A stretch of 64,000 nucleotides of DNA from Sphingomonas dokdonensis (GTDB lineage Bacteria > Pseudomonadota > Alphaproteobacteria > Sphingomonadales > Sphingomonadaceae): NCBI RefSeq assembly GCF_002197685.1, contig NZ_NBBI01000001.1, forward strand, positions 248,001 to 312,000. Direction: 5' to 3'. The notes below the pieces were generated by a model that searched no databases, was not told the origin of the DNA, and saw nothing but the letters and a program-made list of their open reading frames with translations. The stretch's first letter is position 1. Each line of letters begins with the position of its first letter. A program made the position numbers and the translations under genes. Below are positions 52,526 through 60,665 of this stretch, in pieces.

Positions 52526-52810
52526 GCTCGCGGGGCTTGCCCCACGGCTATGGCGATAAACGCCGGTGAAGAATAGGCACAGCGGACCCGGGGGCAGTAC
52601 CCGGCGGCTCCACCATCGCTTCTGCTTTCAGCAGGATCGTTGACGGGGCCGAACCAGGATCGACGTGTGTTGAAAGACACTGGCTTTTGCTCGGAATGGG
52701 ACCACCGCGACGGCCCATACACAAGTGCCAACGATAACGAAGCACTCGCGATTGCGGCGTAACCTGACGGCTTAACGGCCTAAGGTTATCCCAAAATAGC
52801 GCGGTTGGAC
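52526..52810 (+). ncRNA. ssrA: tmRNA, circularly permuted two-piece form
   Basis: The acceptor piece comes first and ends in GGCGGCTCCACCA (CCA at 52613-52615). After a 29-base spacer the coding piece starts with GGGGCCG (52645-52651), which pairs with the acceptor 3' strand CGGCTCC (one G-T pair), then GAACCAGGATCGACGTG. The tag reads A-N-D-N-E-A-L-A-I-A-A-stop (52727-52762). GGGGGCAGTACCC replaces the usual T loop, as in alphaproteobacterial permuted forms. It rescues stalled ribosomes and marks their products for ClpXP. The 5' end follows the promoter; the 3' end is not fixed. Confidence 0.92.
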
Positions 52811-52814
52811 CGCA

Positions 52815-52867
52815 CCGGGCAACAGAAGCGGATTCCAGCGGCACGGGGAGCGCCGGGCAACAGAAGC
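52815..52867 (+). repeat. 15-base direct repeat after ssrA
   Basis: CCGGGCAACAGAAGC occurs at 52815-52829 and 52853-52867, 38 bases apart, just past the tmRNA coding piece. It might reflect a local duplication or RNA processing sites. Confidence 0.6.
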
Positions 52868-52868
52868 T

Positions 52869-52904
52869 CCCCACCTTCGCACGGCTCGACGAGCGAGGGT
52901 GGGG
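52869..52904 (+). terminator. terminator-like hairpin after ssrA
   Basis: CCCCACCTTCGC (52869-52880) pairs with GCGAGGGTGGGG (52893-52904), one T-G pair, 12-base loop. There is no T run. It could end the ssrA transcript before the hydroxylase gene at 52954. Confidence 0.5.
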
Positions 52905-52953
52905 CAGGGCGCAAGACCTTGTCTTCCGCGCCAGCGCGCGCAAATAGGCCCGC

Positions 52954-53640
52954 ATGGCGATCTCCAGCGTTCCCGGTCACCCATCCGATCACCGCGCCCG
53001 GCTCGGCAGCGCAGTGGCAGCCCGCCTCGATGCGGACTCGCGCGCGATCAAGCTCCCGACCGATCAGGCCGCGGCGTGGAAGATCCCCAACTATCTCGAT
53101 GTCGCGACGTGCAAGCGGCTGGTGGCGATGATCGATGCGAACCGTCGCCCCTCGACGCTTCTCTCCGACCATGGCGACACCACCTTTCGCACCTCCGAAA
53201 GCTGCGACATGAACCGCCGCGCGCCCGATATCCGTCCGATCGACGAAGGGCTGGCGCACCTGCTCGGGCTAGACCCGGATTGGGGCGAGACGATGCAAGG
53301 TCAGCGCTATGCCCCCGGCCAGTATTTCAAGGCGCATCACGATTACTTCCACGAAGGCGAGACCTATTGGCCGGCGATGAAGGCGTCGGGCGGGCAGCGC
53401 GTGTGGACCGCGATGATCTTCCTCAACGACGTGGAGGAGGGCGGCGCGACCTGGTTCCCGCAGGCCGGCGTGCGCGTGAAGCCCAAGCGCGGCACCTTGC
53501 TCGCCTGGAACAACATGAACGCTGACGGTAGCCCGAACACCGCGACGCTGCACGAGGGAACGGCGGTCAGCGAAGGCGTGAAGTACATCATCACCAAATG
53601 GTTTCGCGAGGCGCCCTGGACGCCGGGCATGGCGGAATGA
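52954..53640 (+). CDS. Fe(II)/2-oxoglutarate oxygenase, prolyl 4-hydroxylase type
   Basis: A 228-residue oxygenase. APGQYFKAHHDYF holds the H-x-D iron ligands (His128, Asp130), TLHEGTAVSEGVKYIITKWFRE the second His200 and the Lys210 that binds 2-oxoglutarate, and MIFLNDVEEGGATWFPQAGVRVKPKRGTLLAWNN the core strands. The N-terminal 50 residues lack a signal peptide, so it acts in the cytoplasm. A bacterial relative in Pseudomonas hydroxylates EF-Tu. It overlaps recJ by four bases (ATGA). Confidence 0.9.
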   Translation: MAISSVPGHPSDHRARLGSAVAARLDADSRAIKLPTDQAAAWKIPNYLDVATCKRLVAMIDANRRPSTLLSDHGDTTFRTSESCDMNRRAPDIRPIDEGLAHLLGLDPDWGETMQGQRYAPGQYFKAHHDYFHEGETYWPAMKASGGQRVWTAMIFLNDVEEGGATWFPQAGVRVKPKRGTLLAWNNMNADGSPNTATLHEGTAVSEGVKYIITKWFREAPWTPGMAE

Positions 53641-55382
53641 TGCACGTTCTGGGCGTCGAACGCTCGATCCTCGGCCAGCCGTGGCGATGGCGCGCGACCG
53701 CTGCGGACAATTTGGCGCCACACGATCTCGTCACGCAATTGCTGCTCGCGCGCGGCTGCACGCGCGAGGCGCTGGACGATCACCGCACCCCCTCGATCCG
53801 GGCCTTCATGCCCGATCCGTCGATCTTCCGCGACATGGATACCGCCGCCGATCGGCTGGCCGACGCGGTCGAGCGGCGCGAGAGCATCGCGATCTTCGGC
53901 GACTATGACGTCGACGGCGCCACCTCGGCGGCGCTGATGATCCTGCTGCTGCGCGCGCTCGGAGTAGAGGCGCGGGGCTACATCCCCGATCGCCTGCTCG
54001 AAGGCTATGGCCCGACCGCTGCCGCCATGACGCGGCTGGCGCATGAGGGCGCCTCGCTGATCGTCACGGTGGATTGTGGTGCACAGGCATTCGACGCACT
54101 CGCCGCGGCGCGCGCCGCGCCGGTCGACGTGATCGTCGTCGATCACCACCAATGCGCCAGTGAGTTGCCGCTGGCGCATGCCGTGGTGAACCCCAATCGT
54201 CTAGACGAGGGGGAGGGCGCCGCGCACGGCCACCTCGCCGCGGTCGGGGTCGCCTTCCTGCTCGGCGCCGCGCTGCTGCGCACCTTGCGCCGTCGCGGCT
54301 TCTTTGCCGCCCGCCCAGAGCCCAAGCTGCTCGACCTCCTCGATCTCGTCGCGCTCGGCACGGTCGCCGATGTCGCGCAGCTGCGCGGACTCAACCGCGC
54401 CTTCGTGGCGCAGGGGCTGAAGGTCATGGCGGCCCGCCGCAACATAGGCCTTGCCGCACTGATCGAGGCTGCGCGGCTCACCCGCGCGCCGACCGCGACC
54501 GATCTCGGCTTCGCGCTCGGCCCGCGCATCAACGCCGGCGGCCGCGTCGGCCAGGCCGACCTCGGCCTGCGCCTGCTCACCACGCGCGATCCGGCCGAAG
54601 CACGCCGCATCGCCGCCGAGCTCGACCGGCTGAACGAGGAGCGCCGCGCGATCGAGGCCGCGGTGCAGGCCGAGGCGGAGGCGAGCGACGCCTCCGGCCG
54701 CCGCGTCACCGTGGTTGCCGGCCAGTCATGGCACCCCGGCGTCATCGGCATCGTCGCGGGCCGACTGAAGGAAAAGCTTGGCCAGCCCGCCATCGTGATC
54801 GCGATTGATGAGGCCGGCGTCGGCAAGGGCTCCGGCCGCTCGATCCCCGGCGTCGATCTCGGGCAGGCGGTGCTCGCCGCCAAGGAAGCCGGGCTGCTCG
54901 TGGCCGGCGGCGGTCACGCCATGGCCGCCGGACTCACGATTGCGGCCGAACAGGTGCCGGCTTTCGCCGATTTCCTCGAGAACCTGCTCGGCGATCGCGT
55001 GACAGCGGCGGTGGCGGACCGCGCGTTGCTGGTCGATTCCGTCCACGCCCCCGGCGGCGTCACCCCCGATCTGGTCACCGCGATGGAGACGGGCGGCCCC
55101 TATGGCATGGGTTGGCCAAGCCCGCGCGTCGCGATCGGACCGGTGCGGCCGATCAAGGTCGACGTGGTCGGCAACGGCCATGTCCGTGCGATCGTCGCGG
55201 GCGATGACGGTTGCAGCCTGAAGGCGATGGCATTCCGCGCCGCCGACACGCCGCTTGGCGTCGCGCTGCTCGGCGCCGCCTCGCACCGCAAGCTGTGGCT
55301 CGCTGGTCGCGCCAAGATCGACGATTGGGCACAGCGCCCCTCCGCCGAGCTTCACATCGACGATGCGGCCTGGGCCGACTGA
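53637..55382 (+). CDS. recJ: single-stranded-DNA-specific exonuclease RecJ
   Basis: A 581-residue DHH-family nuclease. IAIFGDYDVDGATSAALMILLL is motif I (residues 85-102), VDVIVVDHHQC carries the D-H-H (169-171), GFALGPRINAGGRVGQADLGLRLLTT and VAGGGHAMAAGLTI the later motifs. It acts in recombination and mismatch repair, degrading single strands 5' to 3'. ATG 53637 overlaps the hydroxylase stop; ATG 53640 is equally possible. The N-terminal MMHVLGVERSILGQPWRWR is typical. Confidence 0.96.
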   Translation: MMHVLGVERSILGQPWRWRATAADNLAPHDLVTQLLLARGCTREALDDHRTPSIRAFMPDPSIFRDMDTAADRLADAVERRESIAIFGDYDVDGATSAALMILLLRALGVEARGYIPDRLLEGYGPTAAAMTRLAHEGASLIVTVDCGAQAFDALAAARAAPVDVIVVDHHQCASELPLAHAVVNPNRLDEGEGAAHGHLAAVGVAFLLGAALLRTLRRRGFFAARPEPKLLDLLDLVALGTVADVAQLRGLNRAFVAQGLKVMAARRNIGLAALIEAARLTRAPTATDLGFALGPRINAGGRVGQADLGLRLLTTRDPAEARRIAAELDRLNEERRAIEAAVQAEAEASDASGRRVTVVAGQSWHPGVIGIVAGRLKEKLGQPAIVIAIDEAGVGKGSGRSIPGVDLGQAVLAAKEAGLLVAGGGHAMAAGLTIAAEQVPAFADFLENLLGDRVTAAVADRALLVDSVHAPGGVTPDLVTAMETGGPYGMGWPSPRVAIGPVRPIKVDVVGNGHVRAIVAGDDGCSLKAMAFRAADTPLGVALLGAASHRKLWLAGRAKIDDWAQRPSAELHIDDAAWAD

Positions 55383-55429
55383 CGCCCAAGTAGCGGAAAA
55401 GAAAAAGCGGCGAAGCGGCGCCGCGGCGA

Positions 55430-55458
55430 TTGACAGCTGCCAAGACCCCCTCTAGCAG
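55430..55458 (+). promoter_or_regulatory. candidate promoter of tRNA-Glu
   Basis: TTGACA (55430-55435) is an exact -35; with 17 bases between, the -10 is TAGCAG (55453-55458), a weak match. The tRNA begins 11 bases later. Confidence 0.4.
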
Positions 55459-55469
55459 CACCCCCCGCT

Positions 55470-55544
55470 GGCCCCTTCGTCTAGCGGTTAGGACGCGGCC
55501 CTTTCACGGCTGAAACACGGGTTCGATTCCCGTAGGGGTCACCA
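55470..55544 (+). tRNA. tRNA-Glu, anticodon UUC
   Basis: A 75-base tRNA with encoded CCA. The acceptor stem GGCCCCT/AGGGGTC has one G-T pair; anticodon stem CGGCC/GGCTG encloses CTTTCAC with anticodon TTC (55503-55505); GGGTTCGATTCCC is the T arm. The sequence closely follows known bacterial tRNA-Glu. It lies 88 bases past recJ. Confidence 0.96.
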
Positions 55545-55607
55545 GCTTTCGCCCGATCGCACCGTTCGGCGCCACAGGGCGCAAGAACGGGCAATCGGGG
55601 AGGATGC

Positions 55608-56363
55608 GTGGCTTTCGATCTTAGCGGGCGCACCGCGCTCATCACCGGCGCATCGTCGGGCCTCGGCGCTCATTTCGCGGAAATCTTTGTTGCTGCCGGC
55701 GCGCAGGTCGTGATCGGCGCACGCCGTGTCGATCGGGTGGAAGCACTCGCGGCTAAGCTGGGTGACAAGGCGCTGCCAATCGCCATCGACGTCACCGACG
55801 AAGCCTCGATCGCCGCAGCCTTTGATGCCGCCGAGGCGCATTTCGGCACCGTCGATACCGTCATCGCCAACGCCGGCGTCGCAAACGGCGGCCGCACCGT
55901 CGATGTCGAGCCCGCGAAGCTGCGCCAGACGATCGACACCAATTTCACCGGCGTGCTGCTGACGGCGCGCGAAGGCGCCCGGCGCATGATCGCCGCTGGG
56001 TCACGCGACAGCGGCCGCGGCCGCGTCGTGCTGGTCGGCTCGATCACCGCACACGTCACCGGCCATGGCGACAGCGCCTATGCCGCCTCCAAGGCTGCCG
56101 TCGCGCACCTCGGCCGCAATCTGGCCCGCGAGTGGGTGCGGCAGGGAATCAACGTCAACGTGATCCAACCCGGCTACATTCAAACGGAAATTGCCGGCGA
56201 CTGGTTCGAAAGCGAGGGCGGCGCCAAGCAGATCGCCGGCTGGCACCGCCGCCGCTTCATGCCGATCGACGTGCTCGACCCGCAGCTTCTGTATTTCGCC
56301 TCCGATGCAAGCGCGATGGTGACCGGCTCGGTGATCGACATCGACGACGGCCAGTCGCTCTGA
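55608..56363 (+). CDS. short-chain dehydrogenase/reductase (SDR)
   Basis: A 251-residue NAD(P)-dependent oxidoreductase. TGASSGLG at 13-20 is the coenzyme loop, NAG at 88-90 the core, and Ser145, Tyr158 and Lys162 (Y-A-A-S-K) the catalytic set. DVLDPQLLYFASDASAMVTGSVIDIDDGQSL is the family's usual end. The start is GTG 55608 behind GGGGAGG. The substrate is unknown; relatives act in fatty acid or alcohol metabolism. The 51-base gap to pxpA allows a shared operon. Confidence 0.92.
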   Translation: MAFDLSGRTALITGASSGLGAHFAEIFVAAGAQVVIGARRVDRVEALAAKLGDKALPIAIDVTDEASIAAAFDAAEAHFGTVDTVIANAGVANGGRTVDVEPAKLRQTIDTNFTGVLLTAREGARRMIAAGSRDSGRGRVVLVGSITAHVTGHGDSAYAASKAAVAHLGRNLAREWVRQGINVNVIQPGYIQTEIAGDWFESEGGAKQIAGWHRRRFMPIDVLDPQLLYFASDASAMVTGSVIDIDDGQSL

Positions 56364-56413
56364 CGCGCGCCCGCGCTTGAACAGGCGGGGCACGAGCCGC
56401 TAGGCCGGCGCGC

Positions 56414-57181
56414 ATGGCAACGATCGATCTCAACGCCGATCTGGGCGAAGGCTTCGGCCCGTGGACGATGGGTGACGACGCCGCGATGTTCGCGCTCGTC
56501 ACCAGCGCCAATGTCGCGTGCGGCGGCCACGCCAGCGATCCCGAGACGATGTTCCGCACATTGTCGTTGGCGCGCGAGAACGGCGTCAGCGTCGGCGCAC
56601 ACCCCAGCTACCCCGATCTCGCCGGCTTCGGCCGCCGCCGCATGCCTGCCACGACCACCGAGGTCGAGCGTTTCGTCGCGGCGCAAACCGGCGCGCTGCT
56701 CGCTATTGCCGCGCTCGCCGATCACCCCGTGCGCTACGTGAAGCCGCATGGCGCGCTCGCCAATGTCGCCGCTGCCGAGCCGGACGTCGCGGCGGCGATC
56801 GCCCGTGCGGTGCGCGCCATCGACCGCGACCTGGCCGTGCTCGCCATCTCTGGCACCTGTCTACAGCAAGCGGCCGACGATGCAGGGCTGCGCGTCTTCA
56901 GCGAGATCTACGCCGATCGCGGCTACACACCTGCCGGCCAACTCGCCCCGCGCGGCACGCCCGGCGCGGTCATCCACGACGCTGATGCGGCTGCCGAGCG
57001 CCTCATCACGTTCTTCGACAGTGGCCTAATGCCGACGATCGACGGCGGCGCGATCCGCCTCGCCGTTGATTCGATCTGCGTCCACGGCGACAATCCCGCC
57101 GCCGTCGCAATGGCGCAGCGCGTGCGGTCCGCGTTGGAGGCGCGTGGCCTGACGATTGCGCCCTTTATCGCACCCGCATGA
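56414..57181 (+). CDS. pxpA: 5-oxoprolinase subunit A (LamB/YcsF family)
   Basis: A 255-residue protein. MATIDLNADLGEGFGPWTMGDDAAMFALVTSANVACGGHAS is the family hallmark, with GVSVGAHPSYPDLAGFGRR, VKPHGAL and EIYADRGYTPAGQLAPRGTPGAVIHD. Together with pxpB and pxpC it forms ATP-dependent 5-oxoprolinase, which opens pyroglutamate to glutamate. It overlaps pxpB by four bases (ATGA). Confidence 0.95.
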   Translation: MATIDLNADLGEGFGPWTMGDDAAMFALVTSANVACGGHASDPETMFRTLSLARENGVSVGAHPSYPDLAGFGRRRMPATTTEVERFVAAQTGALLAIAALADHPVRYVKPHGALANVAAAEPDVAAAIARAVRAIDRDLAVLAISGTCLQQAADDAGLRVFSEIYADRGYTPAGQLAPRGTPGAVIHDADAAAERLITFFDSGLMPTIDGGAIRLAVDSICVHGDNPAAVAMAQRVRSALEARGLTIAPFIAPA

Positions 57182-57843
57182 CTGCCCCCACGTTCCGCCC
57201 CGTTGGCAGCGGCGCCGTGCTGGCGGATTTCGGCGGCGCGATTGACGACGACATATTCGCCCGCGTGATCGCGCTCGACCGGGCCTTGTCTGCGCAGCCA
57301 CCCGTGGGGCTGCTCGAGACGACGCCAGCCTATACCAGCCTCTTGATCGTCTTCGATCCACTCCTAACCGATCACACCGCCGTCGCGCAGCACCTCCAAT
57401 CGCTTGACGTCCCACCCGCCGACCTTGCCGCGGCCACTACGCACGCCATCCCGGTCTGCTATGAAGGCAACGCGGCCCCGGACATCGACGCCGTCGCCGC
57501 CACGCTCGGCCTGTCGACCGAGGCGGTGATCGCCGCGCATCTCGCCGGAGACTATCGCGTCTTCATGTACGGCTTCGCGCCGGGTTACGCCTATCTCGGC
57601 GGCGTGCCGGACGCGCTGCAACTCCCGCGCAAGGCGACAGCGGTGCGCGGCCACAAGATCGGCAGCGTGATGGTCGCCGGTCCGCAATGCCTGATCACGA
57701 CGCTGGAGATGCCCACCGGCTGGTGGGTGATCGGCCAGACGCCCGCGCGCGTGCTCGACGCCGGATCCGAAAAGCCTTTCCTGTTCGAACCCGGCGACCG
57801 CGTCCGCTTCACCCGCATCAGCGAGGCAGCGCTCCATGGCTGA
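57178..57843 (+). CDS. pxpB: 5-oxoprolinase subunit B (KipI family)
   Basis: A 221-residue protein. GSGAVLADFGGAIDDDI begins the fold; FMYGFAPGYAYLGGVPDALQLPRKATAVRGHKIGSVMVAGPQC is the conserved core with G-F-x-P-G-Y-x-Y, and TGWWVIGQTPARVLD follows. It pairs with PxpC in the oxoprolinase. Its end overlaps the pxpC start by eight bases. Confidence 0.94.
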   Translation: MTAPTFRPVGSGAVLADFGGAIDDDIFARVIALDRALSAQPPVGLLETTPAYTSLLIVFDPLLTDHTAVAQHLQSLDVPPADLAAATTHAIPVCYEGNAAPDIDAVAATLGLSTEAVIAAHLAGDYRVFMYGFAPGYAYLGGVPDALQLPRKATAVRGHKIGSVMVAGPQCLITTLEMPTGWWVIGQTPARVLDAGSEKPFLFEPGDRVRFTRISEAALHG

Positions 57844-58822
57844 GGCGCGGCTGCGGATCGAGGCCGCCGGGCCGCTCACCAGCCTGCAGGACGCCGGCCG
57901 ACCCGGCTGGCGGCGCTTCGGCGTGCCGCCCTCCGGCCCCGTAGATCGCCGTGCCTATGCGGCAGCGGTCGCCGCCACCAGCGGCCACGCCACCGCGATC
58001 GAATGTTCGCTTGGCGGCATGACGCTGGTTGCCGAAGGCCAGCCGCTGTCGATCGCGATCACCGGCGCGGTTACCGCAGAGGTCGACGGCGTGGAGATCG
58101 GCGGCTGGTGCGCGGTGACGCTGCCGCCCGGCGCGCGCTGCCGCATCCGCGAGGCGGGTGGCAACTGGGGCTATGTCGCCGTCGCCGGGCTGATCGAGGC
58201 GCCCGCGTGGCTCGGCAGCACCGCAACGCACTTCCTCGCCGGCCTCGGCGGCGGTCGGATCGCGGCAGGCATGTCGCTCGTCGTGCAAGACGCGCGCGGT
58301 GACCTCGCCTCCTTCACCATTCCTCAGCCACCCGAGGCGCAGCCGATCCACGTCGCGCGCGCGATCCTCGGGCCGCAGCACCGCTTCTTCGCGCCCGACA
58401 AGCTCGGCCAGCTCGACACCGCGCGCTTCGCCGCCAGCGCGCGCTTCGATCGGATGGGGCTTGTGCTCGACGGCCCGCCGCTGCCACCGCTCAGGGTCGA
58501 TATGCCGAGCGAACCGGCGGTTCGCGGCGCGCTCCAGATCGATGGCGATGGCCGAATGAGCCTGCTCACCGCCGACCATCAGACCACCGGCGGGTATCCA
58601 AGGATTGCTGTCGTGATCGATCCAGACATCGATCGCGTGGCGCAGCTACCGGCCGGCGCGCCGATCCGACTGGCCTTGATAACGGCCGAGGAGAGCGTGT
58701 CGCTCACCCGCGCCGCGCACGATGCGACCGCGCGATGGCTGGCGCAGGTGCAATCGCAGGTCCGCCCGCGACCACCTTTGCTCGCCGCCAATCTCGTCGA
58801 TGGCGTGGTGGCCACGCGCTAG
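57836..58822 (+). CDS. pxpC: 5-oxoprolinase subunit C (biotin-dependent-carboxyltransferase-like, KipA)
   Basis: A 328-residue protein. EAAGPLTSLQDAGRPGWRRFGVPPSGPVDRRAYAAAV is the family's diagnostic start, and GYPRIAVVIDPDIDRVAQLPAGAPIRL its end. The middle is shorter and less conserved than in E. coli but complete. Third subunit of the pyroglutamate-opening enzyme; no transporter is next to it. Confidence 0.93.
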   Translation: MAEARLRIEAAGPLTSLQDAGRPGWRRFGVPPSGPVDRRAYAAAVAATSGHATAIECSLGGMTLVAEGQPLSIAITGAVTAEVDGVEIGGWCAVTLPPGARCRIREAGGNWGYVAVAGLIEAPAWLGSTATHFLAGLGGGRIAAGMSLVVQDARGDLASFTIPQPPEAQPIHVARAILGPQHRFFAPDKLGQLDTARFAASARFDRMGLVLDGPPLPPLRVDMPSEPAVRGALQIDGDGRMSLLTADHQTTGGYPRIAVVIDPDIDRVAQLPAGAPIRLALITAEESVSLTRAAHDATARWLAQVQSQVRPRPPLLAANLVDGVVATR

Positions 58823-58823
58823 A

Positions 58824-58858
58824 ACGCTGCGCGCAGCGATCAGGCAGGCGCGCAGCGT
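58824..58858. terminator. bidirectional terminator-like hairpin
   Basis: ACGCTGCGCGC (58824-58834) and GCGCGCAGCGT (58848-58858) pair perfectly around 13 bases, between the convergent pxpC and grpE stops. There is no T run on either side. Confidence 0.5.
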
Positions 58859-58874
58859 AACGAACGGCGCCCGA

Positions 58875-59432
58875 TCAGCCCGGCTTCTTCGCCACACCCA
58901 CCAGCGACGGGCGCAGCAGGCGATCGCGGATCATCCAGCCGGACTGCATTTCCTGCACGATCGTGCCCGGCTCCGCGTCCGACGGCATTTCCACCATCGC
59001 CTGATGGCGATTAGGATCGAGCATCTGGCCCATCGCCTCGATCTTGGTGAGGCCGTGGCGCTGGAACACGCTGGTCAGCTCGCGGCCGGTGGCTTCCAGG
59101 CCGGTCACCAACCCCTTGAACTTGTCGTCCTCGCGCAGCTCGGCGGGGATCGCCGCCAGTGCGCGCTCCAGATTGTCGTTCACGCTCAGCACGTCGCGCG
59201 CGAACGACGTCGCGGCATAGGCACGCGCGTCGGCGGCGTCCTTTTCGGCGCGTCGGCGCACGTTCTGGATCTCGGCCTGCGCATACAGCGTCTGCTGCTT
59301 GGCCTCGGCCAGCTGGCCTTCCAGCTCGGCCACGCGGTCATGCTCGGCCACCTCGGGGGCGCTAGCGGCGGTTTCCTCGCGCAGATCCTCGCCGCCGTTG
59401 GTGCCGGGGGTGTTCGCTTCGGTATCGGTCAT
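58875..59432 (-). CDS. grpE: nucleotide exchange factor GrpE
   Basis: A 185-residue co-chaperone of DnaK. VAELEGQLAEAKQQTLYAQAEIQNVRRRAEKDAADARAYAATSFARDVL is the long coiled coil, NLERALAAIP and FQRHGLTKIEAMGQMLDPNRHQAMVEMP the beta domain, and GWMIRDRLLRPSLVGVAKK the conserved end. The first 35 residues are acidic and disordered. Downstream of hrcA (24-base gap), same strand. Confidence 0.96.
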   Translation of the reverse strand: MTDTEANTPGTNGGEDLREETAASAPEVAEHDRVAELEGQLAEAKQQTLYAQAEIQNVRRRAEKDAADARAYAATSFARDVLSVNDNLERALAAIPAELREDDKFKGLVTGLEATGRELTSVFQRHGLTKIEAMGQMLDPNRHQAMVEMPSDAEPGTIVQEMQSGWMIRDRLLRPSLVGVAKKPG

Positions 59433-59456
59433 CGTTTCCCTGTCATTGCTGGCCGC

Positions 59457-60500
59457 TCAACCCATCAGCCGGGCGAGCGTTGCGGCCGTGAAATCCACCA
59501 TGGGCACGACACGGGCGTAGTTCAACCGCGTCGGCCCGATCACCCCCACCACGCCGACCACCCGCCCGTCGCTGCCGCGAAAGGGCTTGGCAATGACGGA
59601 GGAGCCCGAAAGCGCGAACAATTTGTTCTCCGCGCCAATGAAAATGCGCGTCGCATCGCCCGCGCGCGCCGAATCGAGCAGCGCCGCCACCTCCTGCCTC
59701 CCATCAAGGTCGTCGAGCAGGTCGCGTACCCGGTCGAGGTCCGCCGCCGCGGCATCGTCCAGCAGCCGCGCCTGGCCGCGTACGATCAGCACCGGGCGCC
59801 GTTCGCCATCCTCGCTCCACACGGCGATGCCACGCTCGATCAGCGCGCGCGCCGCGCTGTCCACCGCTGCGCGGCCCTGCGCCAGCTCGCGATCGATCCG
59901 CGCCCGCGCCGCCGCCAGCGTCAGCCCGGACAAGGTCGCCGACATGTAATTGCCCGCCTCTATCAGCGCGCTCGGCCCGACGCCCGGCGGCAGATCGACG
60001 ACGCGGTTCTCCACTCCGCCGTCCTCGCTCACCAGCACGGCCAGCGCCTGGCCGTGCGACAGCGGCACGAAGCCGATCGAGCGCAGCACCTGTTCGTGCT
60101 TGGGCACCATCACCAGCCCCGCGCAGGCGGACAGGCCGGACAGCGCAGCGGTCGTGGCCGCCAGCGCTTCCTCCACCGGGCCGCCGAGGCCGGCGCGCGA
60201 CTCGATCGTCGCGCGCTCCTCCGCGGAGGGCTCTAGCGCCTGCATCATGCCATCCACGAAAAGGCGAAGGCCAAGCTCGGTCGGCATTCGCCCCGCCGAG
60301 GTATGCGGCGCGGCGAGCAGCCCGGCGTCCTCCAGCTGCGCCAGCACGCTGCGGATCGAGGCGGGGGAAAGGTTCAGCCCCGCCTGCGCCAGCGTCTTGG
60401 AGCCGACCGGCAGCCCGCTCGCCAGATAGCCATCGACGACGCGGCGAAAGATGTCGCGCGCCCGGTCGGACATTTCGGTTATCGGCGGGGAAGCGGTCAC
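59457..60500 (-). CDS. hrcA: heat-inducible transcription repressor HrcA
   Basis: A 347-residue repressor. [56 protein letters not shown] is the winged helix, [18 protein letters not shown] follows, and the end has [21 protein letters not shown] and [23 protein letters not shown]. HrcA binds the CIRCE element before groESL or dnaK. The start is GTG 60500; ATG 60473 is an alternative. No CIRCE is seen in front of this operon. Confidence 0.95.
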   Translation of the reverse strand: MTASPPITEMSDRARDIFRRVVDGYLASGLPVGSKTLAQAGLNLSPASIRSVLAQLEDAGLLAAPHTSAGRMPTELGLRLFVDGMMQALEPSAEERATIESRAGLGGPVEEALAATTAALSGLSACAGLVMVPKHEQVLRSIGFVPLSHGQALAVLVSEDGGVENRVVDLPPGVGPSALIEAGNYMSATLSGLTLAAARARIDRELAQGRAAVDSAARALIERGIAVWSEDGERRPVLIVRGQARLLDDAAAADLDRVRDLLDDLDGRQEVAALLDSARAGDATRIFIGAENKLFALSGSSVIAKPFRGSDGRVVGVVGVIGPTRLNYARVVPMVDFTAATLARLMG

Positions 60501-60530
60501 GGCTCAAATCTAGGCTGCGCATACTGGCGC

Positions 60531-60600
60531 GGCAATCATCCAGCGGCTACGGCCGGCAGAAATCAACGCAACTCGCCGGGGTGTCATCCGGATGATTGCC
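60531..60600. repeat. inverted repeats between hrcA and rph
   Basis: GGCAATCATCC (60531-60541) and GGATGATTGCC (60590-60600) are perfect 11-base inverted repeats 48 bases apart; the second includes the palindrome TCATCCGGATGA (60584-60595). A nearby pair GCCACGCGC/GCGCGTGGC (about 60598-60625) encloses CTGCAAAAAA. They lie in the 165-base divergent promoter region. Confidence 0.65.
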
Positions 60601-60665
60601 ACGCGCCTGCAAAAAAGCGCGTGGCGCTTTCCGGTTCCCGCCGAGCGGCATCAGGAGTCACTATC

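Noticed and set aside
60501..60665. CIRCE operator
   Set aside because: Looked for TTAGCACTC-N9-GAGTGCTAA next to hrcA; not present.
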